Assembly: GCF_023347255.1 (NCBI RefSeq)
Contig: NZ_CP094466.1
Location: forward strand, 496,001-560,000
Length of the DNA: 64,000 nucleotides
Direction of reading: 5' to 3'
Origin: Faecalibacterium sp. I4-3-84
GTDB taxonomy: Bacteria > Bacillota > Clostridia > Oscillospirales > Ruminococcaceae
A program made the position numbers and the translations under genes. Shown piece after piece: positions 39,837 through 50,083 of the stretch (position 1 is its first letter; each line of letters begins with the position of its first letter). Below the pieces are notes generated by a model that saw only the letters and a program-made list of their open reading frames with translations, was not told the origin of the DNA and did no database searches.

Positions 39837-40151
39837 TTATAGCACATCTTTTTGAATAGGGTGTGTCAAGTTGCCGGAATGTTTCTTTGCCGCTTTGCTG
39901 GCGGCGTTCCTCCGTTCCTCACTGTATGGGGCGGTCAGACGGAAAGAGAAACGCCCCTTTGCAATATCAAACTCCATGCAGCCCGTTTCGGGGTCTGCGT
40001 CGGTCTGGCAGCACTGGTCGGGGTACTGTCCGGCGTAGGCGGCAAGCCGCTTCTTTAAGTCGGTGTTGTGGGTGCGGATATGGATAAGGGGGTCTTTCTC
40101 GTCAAACCAAATATCGGTGGTCTTTTCCTGCTTCGTAAGCCCTGTTCTCAT
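39837..40151 (-). CDS. Conserved small element protein
   Basis: 104 residues (TTDIWFDEKDPLIHIRTHNT, LKKRLAAYAGQYPDQC, FDIAKGRFSFRLTAPYSEER). The pattern is familiar from clostridial mobilizable elements but has no assigned function. AAAGGAGAG precedes the start at 40151; a longer upstream frame is not supported. Confidence 0.65.
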   Translation of the reverse strand: MRTGLTKQEKTTDIWFDEKDPLIHIRTHNTDLKKRLAAYAGQYPDQCCQTDADPETGCMEFDIAKGRFSFRLTAPYSEERRNAASKAAKKHSGNLTHPIQKDVL

Positions 40152-40321
40152 AAACTCTCCTTTCTGCGCCCCTGTTACGCAATAGGGGCATTTTTCGGGT
40201 GTTTTTCCCGGCTCTTGGCTTGGGAAAAACGGCGATTTTCCAATAGAAAACGCTCCGGCGATACATTCCTCGTCCAGGGCGTTTCTATCGTGAAATATGG
40301 GATTTTTCCGGCCCTTGACGC

Positions 40322-42522
<2,201 letters not shown>

Positions 42523-42575
42523 TCAATTCTCCTTTCTATGGGCGATTTCTTATCCCCCTTTCATAGCATATAACA

Positions 42576-42577
42576 TC
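42576..42577. other. IME attachment core (recombinase-side end)
   Basis: TC on the plus strand between element (catataaca) and topB (ggtgtagac). Pairs with 33222-33223. Confidence 0.8.
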
Positions 42578-43200
42578 GGTGTAGACTTTCGGCGGCGAAG
42601 TAAAGCCCTGCTTTTTCTCCGCCCGTACCACAGGAAGAACGACTCCCTGCTCCATCTTTTTCGGAAGCGGCACATCCTTGTCCTTTTCCGGCTCCACAAA
42701 CGGAACAGGCTTTGCCGTATATCCGGGCTGCAAAATATCCTTATATTTTGCCGTGAAGTTCCTGCCCTGGCAGCATACCGTCACCAAAACATCCTCATAG
42801 ATGAACGGCGGCTGTACAGCCTGCACCAGCTTCCAGATAACGAGCGAAAGGATCTTTTGCTTGGTTTCGGACAGTTTCTCCTTGCTGCATTTTACGCTCT
42901 GCATAGTCGGCAAAATCGCGTGGTGGTCTGTTACTTTGCTGTTATTGATAACACAGCTCACATCTGCCGCTGTGCCATCCAAGGCCAGCACCAGCAATTC
43001 CACCGTCTTGCGCATATCCTCAGTCACAAACTGGCTGTCCGTTCTGGGATATGTCACCAGTTTTTCCTCGTACAATTCCTGCGCAGCCTGTAAGGTCTGG
43101 CTGGCGGTCAGGCCGTAATAGCGATTTGCTTCTCGCTGTAAGGTCGTCAGGTCATACAGCTTCGGGGGCTTCTTCTCCACTCGCTTGCGCTCGATACTCT
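42578..43200 (-). pseudogene. topB: Middle part of ICE DNA topoisomerase III (topB)
   Basis: About 207 codons from [21 protein letters not shown] through [10 protein letters not shown], which holds the catalytic Tyr, to FTSPPKVYT, where the IME interrupts. The 5' portion of the gene (about 400 codons) is missing: at 43201 it meets an unrelated anti-sigma remnant on the other strand. Confidence 0.9.
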
Positions 43201-43201
43201 A

Positions 43202-43288
43202 AGTTGGGAACATCGGGGGATTACACATACCGTTATGGGAAACATTCCATACGATGAGATTATGAAAATTGCAAAAGGCATCCGATAA
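43202..43288 (+). pseudogene. C-terminal remnant of a DUF4367-type protein
   Basis: Frame reading W-E-H-R-G-I-T-H-T-V then MGNIPYDEIMKIAKGIR and stop resembles the DUF4367 end (W..G..Y...G....E...IA..I), found in anti-sigma-like proteins. Followed directly by a terminator. Confidence 0.45.
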
Positions 43289-43289
43289 G

Positions 43290-43335
43290 AAAGCCGGGCA
43301 CTTGTGAGAGTTCACAAATGTCCGGTTTTCTTTTT
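43290..43335 (+). terminator. Terminator after the DUF4367 remnant
   Basis: Hairpin with ttgtga/ttcacaa and ccgg arms followed by TTTTCTTTTT. Confidence 0.7.
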
Positions 43336-43459
43336 GTCTGAACTTACAAAGATGGAAAATTTGAAAAAATTTCTCCTGAAAATTGAAACGAAGCGGATGC
43401 GAATTACGTTGATTATACAAAGGCTCTTGATAGGAGCGAAAAAACGGAGGTGTATGTCT

Positions 43460-43846
43460 ATGTCGAAAAAGCGTTTGTTGTCCATTGTTATTTCAGCGGT
43501 GATTCTCTTGAGTTTTGCTTGCACCGCAATGGCCGTTGAAAAGTCTGAGCGGTATGTAGGCGATAGTACGGTCAACGGATCTATTTACCAAACATACTAT
43601 CAAGTTGATGCCCAGACACGAACTGGAGTAAAGAAAATCAGCGTTTCAGGCGTTCTCTATGAAAAGGGAACAATTGGAACATGGCAAAAAGTAAGCAGCT
43701 GCTCAAACAGCAGCACGACCTCAACCTGCGTGGGGAGCGGTAACTTTAACACTAAGCCTGGAAAATCTTACAGGCTGGAGTATTCTGCAACCTTTAGCTA
43801 TTCCGATGGGCGGAGTGAAACCATTACTGGAAGTACCAGTAGATAA
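43460..43846 (+). CDS. Small secreted protein
   Basis: 128 residues with a clear signal peptide (KKRLLSIVISAVILLSFACTAMA, cleavage about residue 24) and a mature part rich in Ser/Thr/Gly and beta-forming residues with a Cys pair (SSCSNSS...TCVGSG). GGAGG precedes the start at 43460. No family recognised; a beta-sandwich exported protein. It is the first of two plus-strand cargo genes. Confidence 0.68.
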   Translation: MSKKRLLSIVISAVILLSFACTAMAVEKSERYVGDSTVNGSIYQTYYQVDAQTRTGVKKISVSGVLYEKGTIGTWQKVSSCSNSSTTSTCVGSGNFNTKPGKSYRLEYSATFSYSDGRSETITGSTSR

Positions 43847-44395
43847 GTGAAGCTTGTTATATATTTCAGCAAGTTAGAAAGGTGTGAGGTAATTATAAAG
43901 GCGAGATCAACGCACGTTATCCGATACCTAGCTATAGTCGCACTGTGCTTGCTTTTGGGCTTTATGCTTGGAAGAAAAAGCAAATATGAAAAACGAGATT
44001 ATTTGAAACAATTCAAAATTGGAAAAGCAACATACTCTGAATCGTTGATATATGAGGCTTATGGCGGATTGCAAAATGATGGGATAATGTTAGCGGTATA
44101 CTACGATGTGGATGCAACCAAGATTGTTCATCAACTCGATTCATGGGAGAAAATTAATGATTCCCCAACTATATCTTCTATATTAAAAAATGTGTCGTCA
44201 TATTTTGGATTGGATTTTAAGATTCCTGAAATTGCAAGTGGAAATTTTTTTCTTTATGATAATAGTCAACATAAGGAACTATGCTCGGAAGCCGAAATGA
44301 ATACATTGCTTTTACATTCTGAAGATGTGAATTTTAGTCTCGTTGTCTGGGACGATGAGAAGCACACAATTTATATAGTAGAGTACAGAATTTAA
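43847..44395 (+). CDS. Membrane-anchored hypothetical protein
   Basis: About 182 residues starting at GTG immediately after the previous stop, or slightly later near an unusual ATT/ATA after GTGAGG. One N-terminal membrane helix (IRYLAIVALCLLLGFMLG) then an extracellular domain. Low GC, like the neighbouring cargo. Probably co-translated with the secreted protein; function unknown. Confidence 0.55.
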   Translation: MKLVIYFSKLERCEVIIKARSTHVIRYLAIVALCLLLGFMLGRKSKYEKRDYLKQFKIGKATYSESLIYEAYGGLQNDGIMLAVYYDVDATKIVHQLDSWEKINDSPTISSILKNVSSYFGLDFKIPEIASGNFFLYDNSQHKELCSEAEMNTLLLHSEDVNFSLVVWDDEKHTIYIVEYRI

Positions 44396-44409
44396 GGAGG
44401 TTCGTTATG

Positions 44410-44550
44410 AAGAGGTGTAATGGCTTGCCGGATAAATTCGGACTGGCTCATACCATAAGGGGCAAGCCGGGCGGTAAAATCGGCGTATTCTTCATCGGTC
44501 AGCCGGGTCTTGACTACCCTGCTGCGGTGGGGCGTGTTATATCGTTTCAT
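44410..44550 (-). pseudogene. 5' fragment of a MobC-type relaxosome gene
   Basis: Starts MKRYNTPHRSRVVKTRLTDE and runs through YGMSQSEFIRQAI, the ribbon-helix-helix start of MobC, behind a perfect AAGGAGGTC. It stops after 52 codons at the junction with the cargo genes, about half the family length. Confidence 0.7.
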
Positions 44551-45189
44551 AGGTGGTTGACCTCCTTTCTGTGCGTGGTGTCCTCTCACTAATAGGAGAA
44601 AAACGGGGTGTGTAGCGGAACTGTTTTTGAAATAATCCGAAAAGAATTTGCGGGAATTTTTCAAGCGGCTTTAGCCGCCATAGCAGGGTTTGGGGAAGGC
44701 ACTCCCCAACAAGATTCCCGCAAGGACAAAATGAGCGATAAGCGAAATTTGGTACTGCGGTAGAATCTTGCTCTAAGAAACTGCCGGTCTGCCGCTCACT
44801 TCCTACTGCCACTTTTTCGGGAAATCGCAACCAGTTTTTTCATAAAAGGCTGCGGGCTGGCGTTCTCCCTCTCTTTCTGGCAAAGACTTTTCCGGCGGCT
44901 TGGTCTTTCCCAACAATAAGGCGTTTCAGAAGCTGTGTTTTGCCCGCTGCTTGATAGAAAACGGGAATTTCCCCCTGCTCACTTATCAGTACCGATACTT
45001 TCTCGATTTGCCAAAAATGGGCGCAAAAAAAGCAGCAAATCTTTTTCAGACTTACTGCTTCATGTGCCGCTATGGGGCAGCGGTTATTCAGTTGTAAAAT
45101 AAAAGAGGGCGGTAGCACTTTGGGCTATCGTCCTCTTGGCTACACATTTGCAAAGACAGGCGGGGCTGTCAACGGTGGGCGAAGCCCAT
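44551..45189. other. Non-coding stretch between ICE remnants
   Basis: About 640 bp with only short unsupported frames; 44670-44800 resembles the leader usually found before ICE mobilisation genes. No RNA gene or strong hairpin beyond local stems was seen. Confidence 0.4.
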
Positions 45190-45735
45190 TTACTTGCCGT
45201 TGACTGGCTCGGCTGGATTTGCTACTTTCGATCTGATGTTTTCTTGTGAAGAATACACTGTATTGACTTTACCTTGATTTTCCTCCTGTGTTACTGTAAT
45301 ATTAAAGTCGTGAATTTCAGAATTTGTACTAGAGATTTCCAAATTCAAAGAAATAGAAATTACGTTTTTATCAAGTTGTAATCCATCTTCTTTGCAATAT
45401 GTCGCTGAATAACCACTTGCAAGAACTACCTGACCTACCCCATTTTCATCAAGCACAAATAATGTAGCTGATGAACCAGTTTCTTTATTTCGGGCTATCG
45501 CAACCAGTTGTATTGGGGCATTTTCAGCGGAACCAAAAACATATTCTAATAATTCAAATGAAGGATAGTCTTGTGGAAAATTTTCAATAAATTTCTCGCC
45601 CCGGCTTTCAATAGAACCGGCACTTTCAAGCTCTGGCAGTACTTCTTTTGTGTTGTCATCAGGTGGAGAATTATTAGAACAAGCACTCAACAAAAGTACA
45701 AAAGCTAATAGTAATATAAACAATTTGTTTTTCAT
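45190..45735 (-). CDS. Putative lipoprotein
   Basis: 181 residues with a lipoprotein signal (KLFILLLAFVLLLSAC, lipidated Cys19) and an acidic, Ser/Thr-rich outer domain. It overlaps the preceding chimeric gene by 4 bp. No family recognised; probably cell-surface cargo together with the C-terminal part of that gene. Confidence 0.68.
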   Translation of the reverse strand: MKNKLFILLLAFVLLLSACSNNSPPDDNTKEVLPELESAGSIESRGEKFIENFPQDYPSFELLEYVFGSAENAPIQLVAIARNKETGSSATLFVLDENGVGQVVLASGYSATYCKEDGLQLDKNVISISLNLEISSTNSEIHDFNITVTQEENQGKVNTVYSSQENIRSKVANPAEPVNGK

Positions 45736-46529
45736 TGTGCTTTATATACTCCTGTTGGCGTGTATACCGTCATTCCCTTTGGAACTTTTATGGCTGAGTA
45801 GCTAGAAGTTGTTACTTTATAATGGACAGAATTTTTTTGTGGTGCATAAGATTCTGTTAATGTTTTATATTCATAAAAAACATTTTCAGGATAGCCGTCC
45901 ATATAAACCTTGTATTTTAAACGACCAGCTGTTCTAACAGCAGGAATATAAACATTTAACACTTCAAATTTCCCCGGTGCAATACTATATGAGACACCCG
46001 CTGATGTTCCTTTTGTCCAACTACGTGAACCGGTAACTTCAACTCCTACTTCCGCCTGCATTTTTGCAAAAACAACATTTGCTTCTGTTGTGCCATTGGC
46101 ATAACCCGCAATAGATGCGGTGGTTGTTCCGCTTTGTTCATATTGATATGTAATTTGCATAGGACTTGAGCCTTGAGTATTATCGCCTGAAACAGAACCT
46201 AATAATTTATGAGTATAATCAATGGTTTTCAGCTGGCTCTGCGACTGCAGGATGATGGATGCCGAGATCTCACGGCTGCGGATGGTGGCGATCAGCTTAT
46301 CGAACTTCGGGATCAGACCGATGTTTGCAAACTCATCGAGCAGCAGCCGTACATGATACTTTAGCTGACCTCCGCATTGATCGTCTGCACGGTCACAAAG
46401 CAGATTGAAAAGCTGGGTGTACATAATGGACACCACGAAATTGAACGTATCGTCCGTGTCGGAAATGATAACGAACAAGGCCGTGCGGCGATCCCCCAGC
46501 AAATCCAGTTCCATTTCATCGTAGGCCAT
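45732..46529 (-). CDS. Chimeric frame: VirD4/TcpA fragment fused to a secreted-protein tail
   Basis: Residues 1 to about 100 are the C-terminal core of a VirD4-type coupling protein (ALFVIISDTDDTFNFVVSIM, Walker B LLLDEFANIGLIP, RSREISASIILQSQSQLK); the same frame extends upstream to about 46616 (KTAKSILISCGARLAPF) without a start. At about 46228 it switches in frame to an unrelated Ser/Thr/Gly-rich beta protein (SGTTTASIAGYANGTTEAN, GKFEVLNVYIPAVRTAGRL). Neither half is complete, so this is most likely a rearrangement product rather than a working coupling protein. Confidence 0.7.
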   Translation of the reverse strand: MAYDEMELDLLGDRRTALFVIISDTDDTFNFVVSIMYTQLFNLLCDRADDQCGGQLKYHVRLLLDEFANIGLIPKFDKLIATIRSREISASIILQSQSQLKTIDYTHKLLGSVSGDNTQGSSPMQITYQYEQSGTTTASIAGYANGTTEANVVFAKMQAEVGVEVTGSRSWTKGTSAGVSYSIAPGKFEVLNVYIPAVRTAGRLKYKVYMDGYPENVFYEYKTLTESYAPQKNSVHYKVTTSSYSAIKVPKGMTVYTPTGVYKAQ

Positions 46530-46616
46530 AAGGTCACGCAGCTCCGCAATGTCAAATGGGGCTAATCTGGCACCACAGGAAATAAGAATCGACTTAGCCG
46601 TCTTGCCAGAGACAAA

Positions 46617-46694
46617 TTGTCAAGGACTTTTTCATCAAATTCACAAAAAATCTACAAAAAAGGTGCCAGAAGCATTGTATGGCTCCTGACACCT
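46617..46694. repeat. TGTCAAG plus hairpin boundary
   Basis: TTGTCAAG (46617-46624) cuts the VirD4 frame and is followed by an A/T-rich stretch and the hairpin aggtgcc...gacacct (46661-46694), which also terminates the next minus-strand gene (T-rich follow-on). Same layout as at 21840, 26729, 47548 and 57053. Confidence 0.65.
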
Positions 46695-46705
46695 CGTTTG
46701 ATAGA

Positions 46706-47071
46706 TTACATTTTTCCGTTCAGCAGGTCTTTGCAGAGATACGCGTAGTCTGGTAGCTGGTTGATATATGGCTCCCAGCGCCGCTTGATTTCGGCCAATT
46801 CCAGCGGGTCGGCTGCTTCCAGTGCATGATCGTTGCCCGTCATATACAAAACATCCGTAGCAACATCGTCCAAACACCTGCCGCAGAGATCGGCGGCTGA
46901 TTCTATCCTGATGCCAGTATCCACATAAAGCGGATTTACACCAATCGTCAGCCAGACATAGCCCACCTTGTCCGACCAGAGCAGTTCAAAATCAGGGCTT
47001 TGCCGCAGATGTTCCGCAAAGACTTCCTTTACTCGCTCAATTTCATGTTTCTCTTTTTCTGTGTAAAGCAT
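46706..47071 (-). CDS. Small conserved accessory protein
   Basis: 121 residues (KEKHEIERVKEVFAEHLRQS, ELLWSDKVGYVWLTIG, CGRCLDDVATDVLYM, EPYINQLPDYAYLCKDLLNG). Soluble, acidic, no known domain. AAGGAGG precedes the ATG at 47071; that same site lies in an inverted copy of the TTGTCAAGGA motif found at the other end of this gene. Confidence 0.6.
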   Translation of the reverse strand: MLYTEKEKHEIERVKEVFAEHLRQSPDFELLWSDKVGYVWLTIGVNPLYVDTGIRIESAADLCGRCLDDVATDVLYMTGNDHALEAADPLELAEIKRRWEPYINQLPDYAYLCKDLLNGKM

Positions 47072-47148
47072 TTTTGTGTCCTCCTTGACAAAAATTTTGG
47101 TGTGTACCATCATCAGTTTAGCACAAGGCGGCTTCGTTTATCAGTCTG

Positions 47149-47547
47149 TCACATCTGCTGAATTTCATTTTTGAGCATAAAGGAATCCGTATCACTGGAG
47201 CCGCCTGCAATAACCAGTTTTTTATCTGTCTTGACATTCTTGAAGGCCTCAACCAGATATCGAATGCCCTTTTCCGGCACCAGACGACCAAGGAATAATA
47301 TGTAGGAATCTTTTTTCAGCCCGAACTTATCTGTAATCAGATTTGCTTCCCGAGTCTGCGGTCTATTCACTCCATTGGGGATAAAGTGTGTCTTTCTGCC
47401 ATAGATTTCCTTGAAATAATCCTGCAAGCCTTTGCTCAGAACAATGACCTCGTCCGCATATTTCACAGCATTTTTTTCGCCTTGGTGAATAAACTTAGAA
47501 CCAAGTCCCGATTGCCATTTCTCGCGCTGCCAGTCGATGCCGGCCGA
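47149..47547 (-). pseudogene. Glycosyltransferase family 4-type fragment
   Basis: About 130 codons of a group 1 glycosyltransferase: GIDWQREKW, EKNAVKYADEVIVLSKGLQDYF, HFIPNGVNRP, LFLGRLVPEKGIRYLVEAF. The donor-binding end is missing and the 5' end is cut at a TGTCAAG motif (47548). A shorter duplicate lies at 26597-26728. Confidence 0.78.
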
Positions 47548-47603
47548 TGTCAAGTCTTGGACAACATTTTTCACAAATAAATTTGAAAAAAGCAAAAAAA
47601 AAT

Positions 47604-47657
47604 AAGCCCTACAAGGTTTTCAGTCAGTATCGAACCGATCTGAGCCTTGTAGGGCTT
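47604..47657. repeat. Palindromic hairpin repeat, copy 3 of 3
   Basis: Same AAGCCCTACAAGG palindrome as at 21876 and 26785, 27 bp after the nuclease gene stop. Confidence 0.85.
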
Positions 47658-47684
47658 TACAGTTTACTCTATATGCTTTTTATC

Positions 47685-48680
47685 TTAGACCGCCTGCAGC
47701 GGGGTCTTTTCCATCACTTTCTTAAATTCCTCTACTGTCATTCCAGCATCTTCCGCTGCTTCTTCAATCGTCACACGGCCTTTTCTTACCTGTTTAACCA
47801 GCATCCGCATCTCACCAATGTTGATACCTTCTTCTCTGCCTTCGGCCTTTACGCCCTGACTAAGGTTGCACATAACAAGCACCTCTCTTTCCAGTTCTTC
47901 GTTCATTGCAACACCAAATTCTTCTTCAAGAATTTTCTTTTTCTCTGTAGCTGCTCTGGATGAAGAGAGCAACACGTCCATAAATTTCACAATACCTATA
48001 TAGTTTTCTGTGCCCGGTTCTCCCAGACAAATCGTTACAACACTCATCAAATCGTAGTTTTCCGATTTTTCAACAGCGTTTCCAATCAACTGCTCTGGTC
48101 GGATAGAATAACGAATCAGAGTGTTTTGGAACTCCTTGGTTGGGTGTGTACAAACCCAGATAGAGTACACTTTTCGGATTTTCCCATACTCCGAGTTCGT
48201 GAATATCGGACCATGCTGTGCGGAGATCATCCTGCTGCAATAATAGATTGCCCGCTTTGTCAAAGGGTATCCCGGATTAAAAGCAGTCTGCGCTTCCACA
48301 TTAATAATAAGACGTATCACATCTTTCTGTGCAGTAGAACCTTCTGACGCTGGTGCGATTGCATCGAACCGAACATCATAATTGATGGTTCCCTCCGTCA
48401 GCGTAGAATCCTCATTATTGCTTCCGGTAATTACGCCAGCCGTTTTCTTTGGTCTGTTTGTATCATCAACATGAACGCCAACCGTGCCCACTTCCGGCGT
48501 TCCTTCGATATACTTCTCTGCAATTTCGTCTACGGAACAGGCACTGTACTCATTCACGCAGTTCTTCATAATCTGTGCCAGAATCTGTTTGTTGGCAAGC
48601 AGCTTCTTGGCAGCCTTATCATAACTCGAATCGTATTCCGTCTGCGTTATCGCATGAGCAAGCTGATTTTCCATCGGCAT
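47685..48680 (-). CDS. PD-(D/E)XK nuclease-family putative transposase (copy C)
   Basis: 331 residues, matching copy B except two substitutions and an extra REEG after KAEG (a 12-bp indel in a short GAAGG-type repeat). Active-site candidates are D in YDVRFDAIAP and ExQ in IINVEAQ. Same upstream promoter segment and downstream hairpin. Confidence 0.82.
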   Translation of the reverse strand: MPMENQLAHAITQTEYDSSYDKAAKKLLANKQILAQIMKNCVNEYSACSVDEIAEKYIEGTPEVGTVGVHVDDTNRPKKTAGVITGSNNEDSTLTEGTINYDVRFDAIAPASEGSTAQKDVIRLIINVEAQTAFNPGYPLTKRAIYYCSRMISAQHGPIFTNSEYGKIRKVYSIWVCTHPTKEFQNTLIRYSIRPEQLIGNAVEKSENYDLMSVVTICLGEPGTENYIGIVKFMDVLLSSSRAATEKKKILEEEFGVAMNEELEREVLVMCNLSQGVKAEGREEGINIGEMRMLVKQVRKGRVTIEEAAEDAGMTVEEFKKVMEKTPLQAV

Positions 48681-48726
48681 TCACTTCCTTACAGCAGGTT
48701 CAACGGGAGCGTATACTACCCCTATT

Positions 48727-48808
48727 GTGCTTTCATCTTACCATAAAACACTTTGCATATCAAGCTGGCATATGTAAACTTTTCAGCATAGATTTGTCCA
48801 TATTGCCC
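48727..48808 (-). promoter_or_regulatory. Conserved portable promoter segment, copy C
   Basis: Minus-strand TTGATA (48759-48764), 17 bp, TAAGAT (48736-48741), ahead of the nuclease gene. Confidence 0.65.
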
Positions 48809-48882
48809 ACTCTGGTTTAAATTCAAGTCAGCATAATATTTCAATAGAGCAACACCTATATTCAAGATTCTTCCCGCCTTGA

Positions 48883-49248
48883 CTACCATTCCCGTTCATC
48901 TTTTTCAAGTGAAATGATAACTGCGTTTTTCTCAGCTTCATATCTCCCCTTAAACTGATGATCCTTTCCTACGGCTAGTTCATTTGCCTCCAGCAACGCC
49001 TGAATGAACTGTATTCCGTTAATCATCATTCGGCACTGCCCATCGGTCAACAGCCTGTCTGGAACCTTAAAGGACATGGGATGTTCAGCGGTGCACGGAG
49101 TAATCGCAATAGACTTCCGATCTTTCCTCTGCAAAATGCAAATATAGGCCGGACTTCCAAGAATACGGATAACATCTTTCCCCACATTCATTCTCCGACT
49201 TTCCGCCGGAATCGTCACCAGCAAATTCATAATTCGCTCAGAACTCAT
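48883..49248 (-). CDS. Short paralogue of the recombinase C-terminal domain (element C)
   Basis: 121 residues, last gene of the five-gene operon, overlapping the preceding gene by 4 bp. Predicted compact alpha/beta fold; NVGKDVIRILGSPAYICILQ and GRYEAEKNAVIISLEKDE align with matching segments of the long paralogue and the recombinase tail. Possibly a recombination directionality or assembly factor, by position only. Confidence 0.68.
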   Translation of the reverse strand: MSSERIMNLLVTIPAESRRMNVGKDVIRILGSPAYICILQRKDRKSIAITPCTAEHPMSFKVPDRLLTDGQCRMMINGIQFIQALLEANELAVGKDHQFKGRYEAEKNAVIISLEKDEREW

Positions 49249-50069
49249 GTTGGCATTCCTCTCTCAGCAATCTCACCGCTCTGCTGTTCTATACTTTCAG
49301 ACTGTTTTGCTAAATCCGGCAGTAATATATTTTCAGAGATTTCGCTTTCTTGGGACATCGACTCTTTTGAAAATGAATCTTCCTCCCGTACTGGCTCATC
49401 CAATACTGCTGACCCCTGATATCCAATAAAATCCTCAAACATGTTCATCTGATGATCTGCAATGTAGTCATTATAAGATTTTCCGATGCGATTCCTATAA
49501 GTATCCGGGAAGAATTTCATCTGTTTTTTCTTCATTTCGCCAGTAAGCGGGTCCGCATATTCCTGTGGCTTCGGTGTGAACATGATTGCTTCTTCCAGAT
49601 CGAACAACATACAAAGGCCCTGATCTGAATTAGCCACTCGTCCAAGCACTTTATAACGGCATTCCCGATTCCAGTTCATGAGCCTGAAGATATTTTCTAC
49701 AAATTCCAATGATGTAATATCCTTATTCACCCAGTTTTCGCCTTTCTGTCGTGCCCATTCAACAGACGCGCTGTCCTCTTCCGGGCACATAATCAACGCA
49801 AGCCGCTTCTTATTAGGGTGCAAAATCGGAAGGACATACTTGATTCCTTCAAAAAGCCGAATGCATGCCATATTAAATTTCATAACACCATATTTTATGC
49901 TCACTGCAGGTTTATTCAGCATGGAAAACTGGGTGCGCGGCGGAAGTTCATAGCCATCGAACTTTTCGTACTCCAGTTCTCTTTTATGTTCTTTCCGTAT
50001 CTGTGCAAGTTCACGAATCAAGGAGATTTCCCGAACGCTCAGTTCCTGTGCCCTGCTTTTTTCTTCCAT
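49245..50069 (-). CDS. Long paralogue of the recombinase C-terminal domain (element C)
   Basis: 274 residues. N-terminal coiled segment (1-45), core (60-200) with KPAVSIKYGVMKFNMACIRL, NWNRECRYKVLGRV and LCMLFDLEEAIMF, variable Glu/Ser-rich tail (230-274). The core lines up with residues about 455-560 of the recombinase (PVMTISKNGIRFSKAC, NWKMNYRYQCRGI, FLIFELDESRIL). Begins 14 bp after the recombinase stop. No catalytic motif; a DNA-binding or subunit role is inferred. Confidence 0.68.
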   Translation of the reverse strand: MEEKSRAQELSVREISLIRELAQIRKEHKRELEYEKFDGYELPPRTQFSMLNKPAVSIKYGVMKFNMACIRLFEGIKYVLPILHPNKKRLALIMCPEEDSASVEWARQKGENWVNKDITSLEFVENIFRLMNWNRECRYKVLGRVANSDQGLCMLFDLEEAIMFTPKPQEYADPLTGEMKKKQMKFFPDTYRNRIGKSYNDYIADHQMNMFEDFIGYQGSAVLDEPVREEDSFSKESMSQESEISENILLPDLAKQSESIEQQSGEIAERGMPT

Positions 50070-50083
50070 TCTATAAGTTCCTC

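Noticed and set aside
44840..45118. Short frames on both strands between the MobC fragment and the lipoprotein
   Set aside because: No ribosome site, domain or coherent composition; treated as non-coding remnant.
46617..47092. A 476-bp transposon with TTGTCAAGGA inverted ends around the 121-aa gene
   Set aside because: The VirD4 frame does not resume beyond the second motif, so the ends cannot be confirmed as an insertion.
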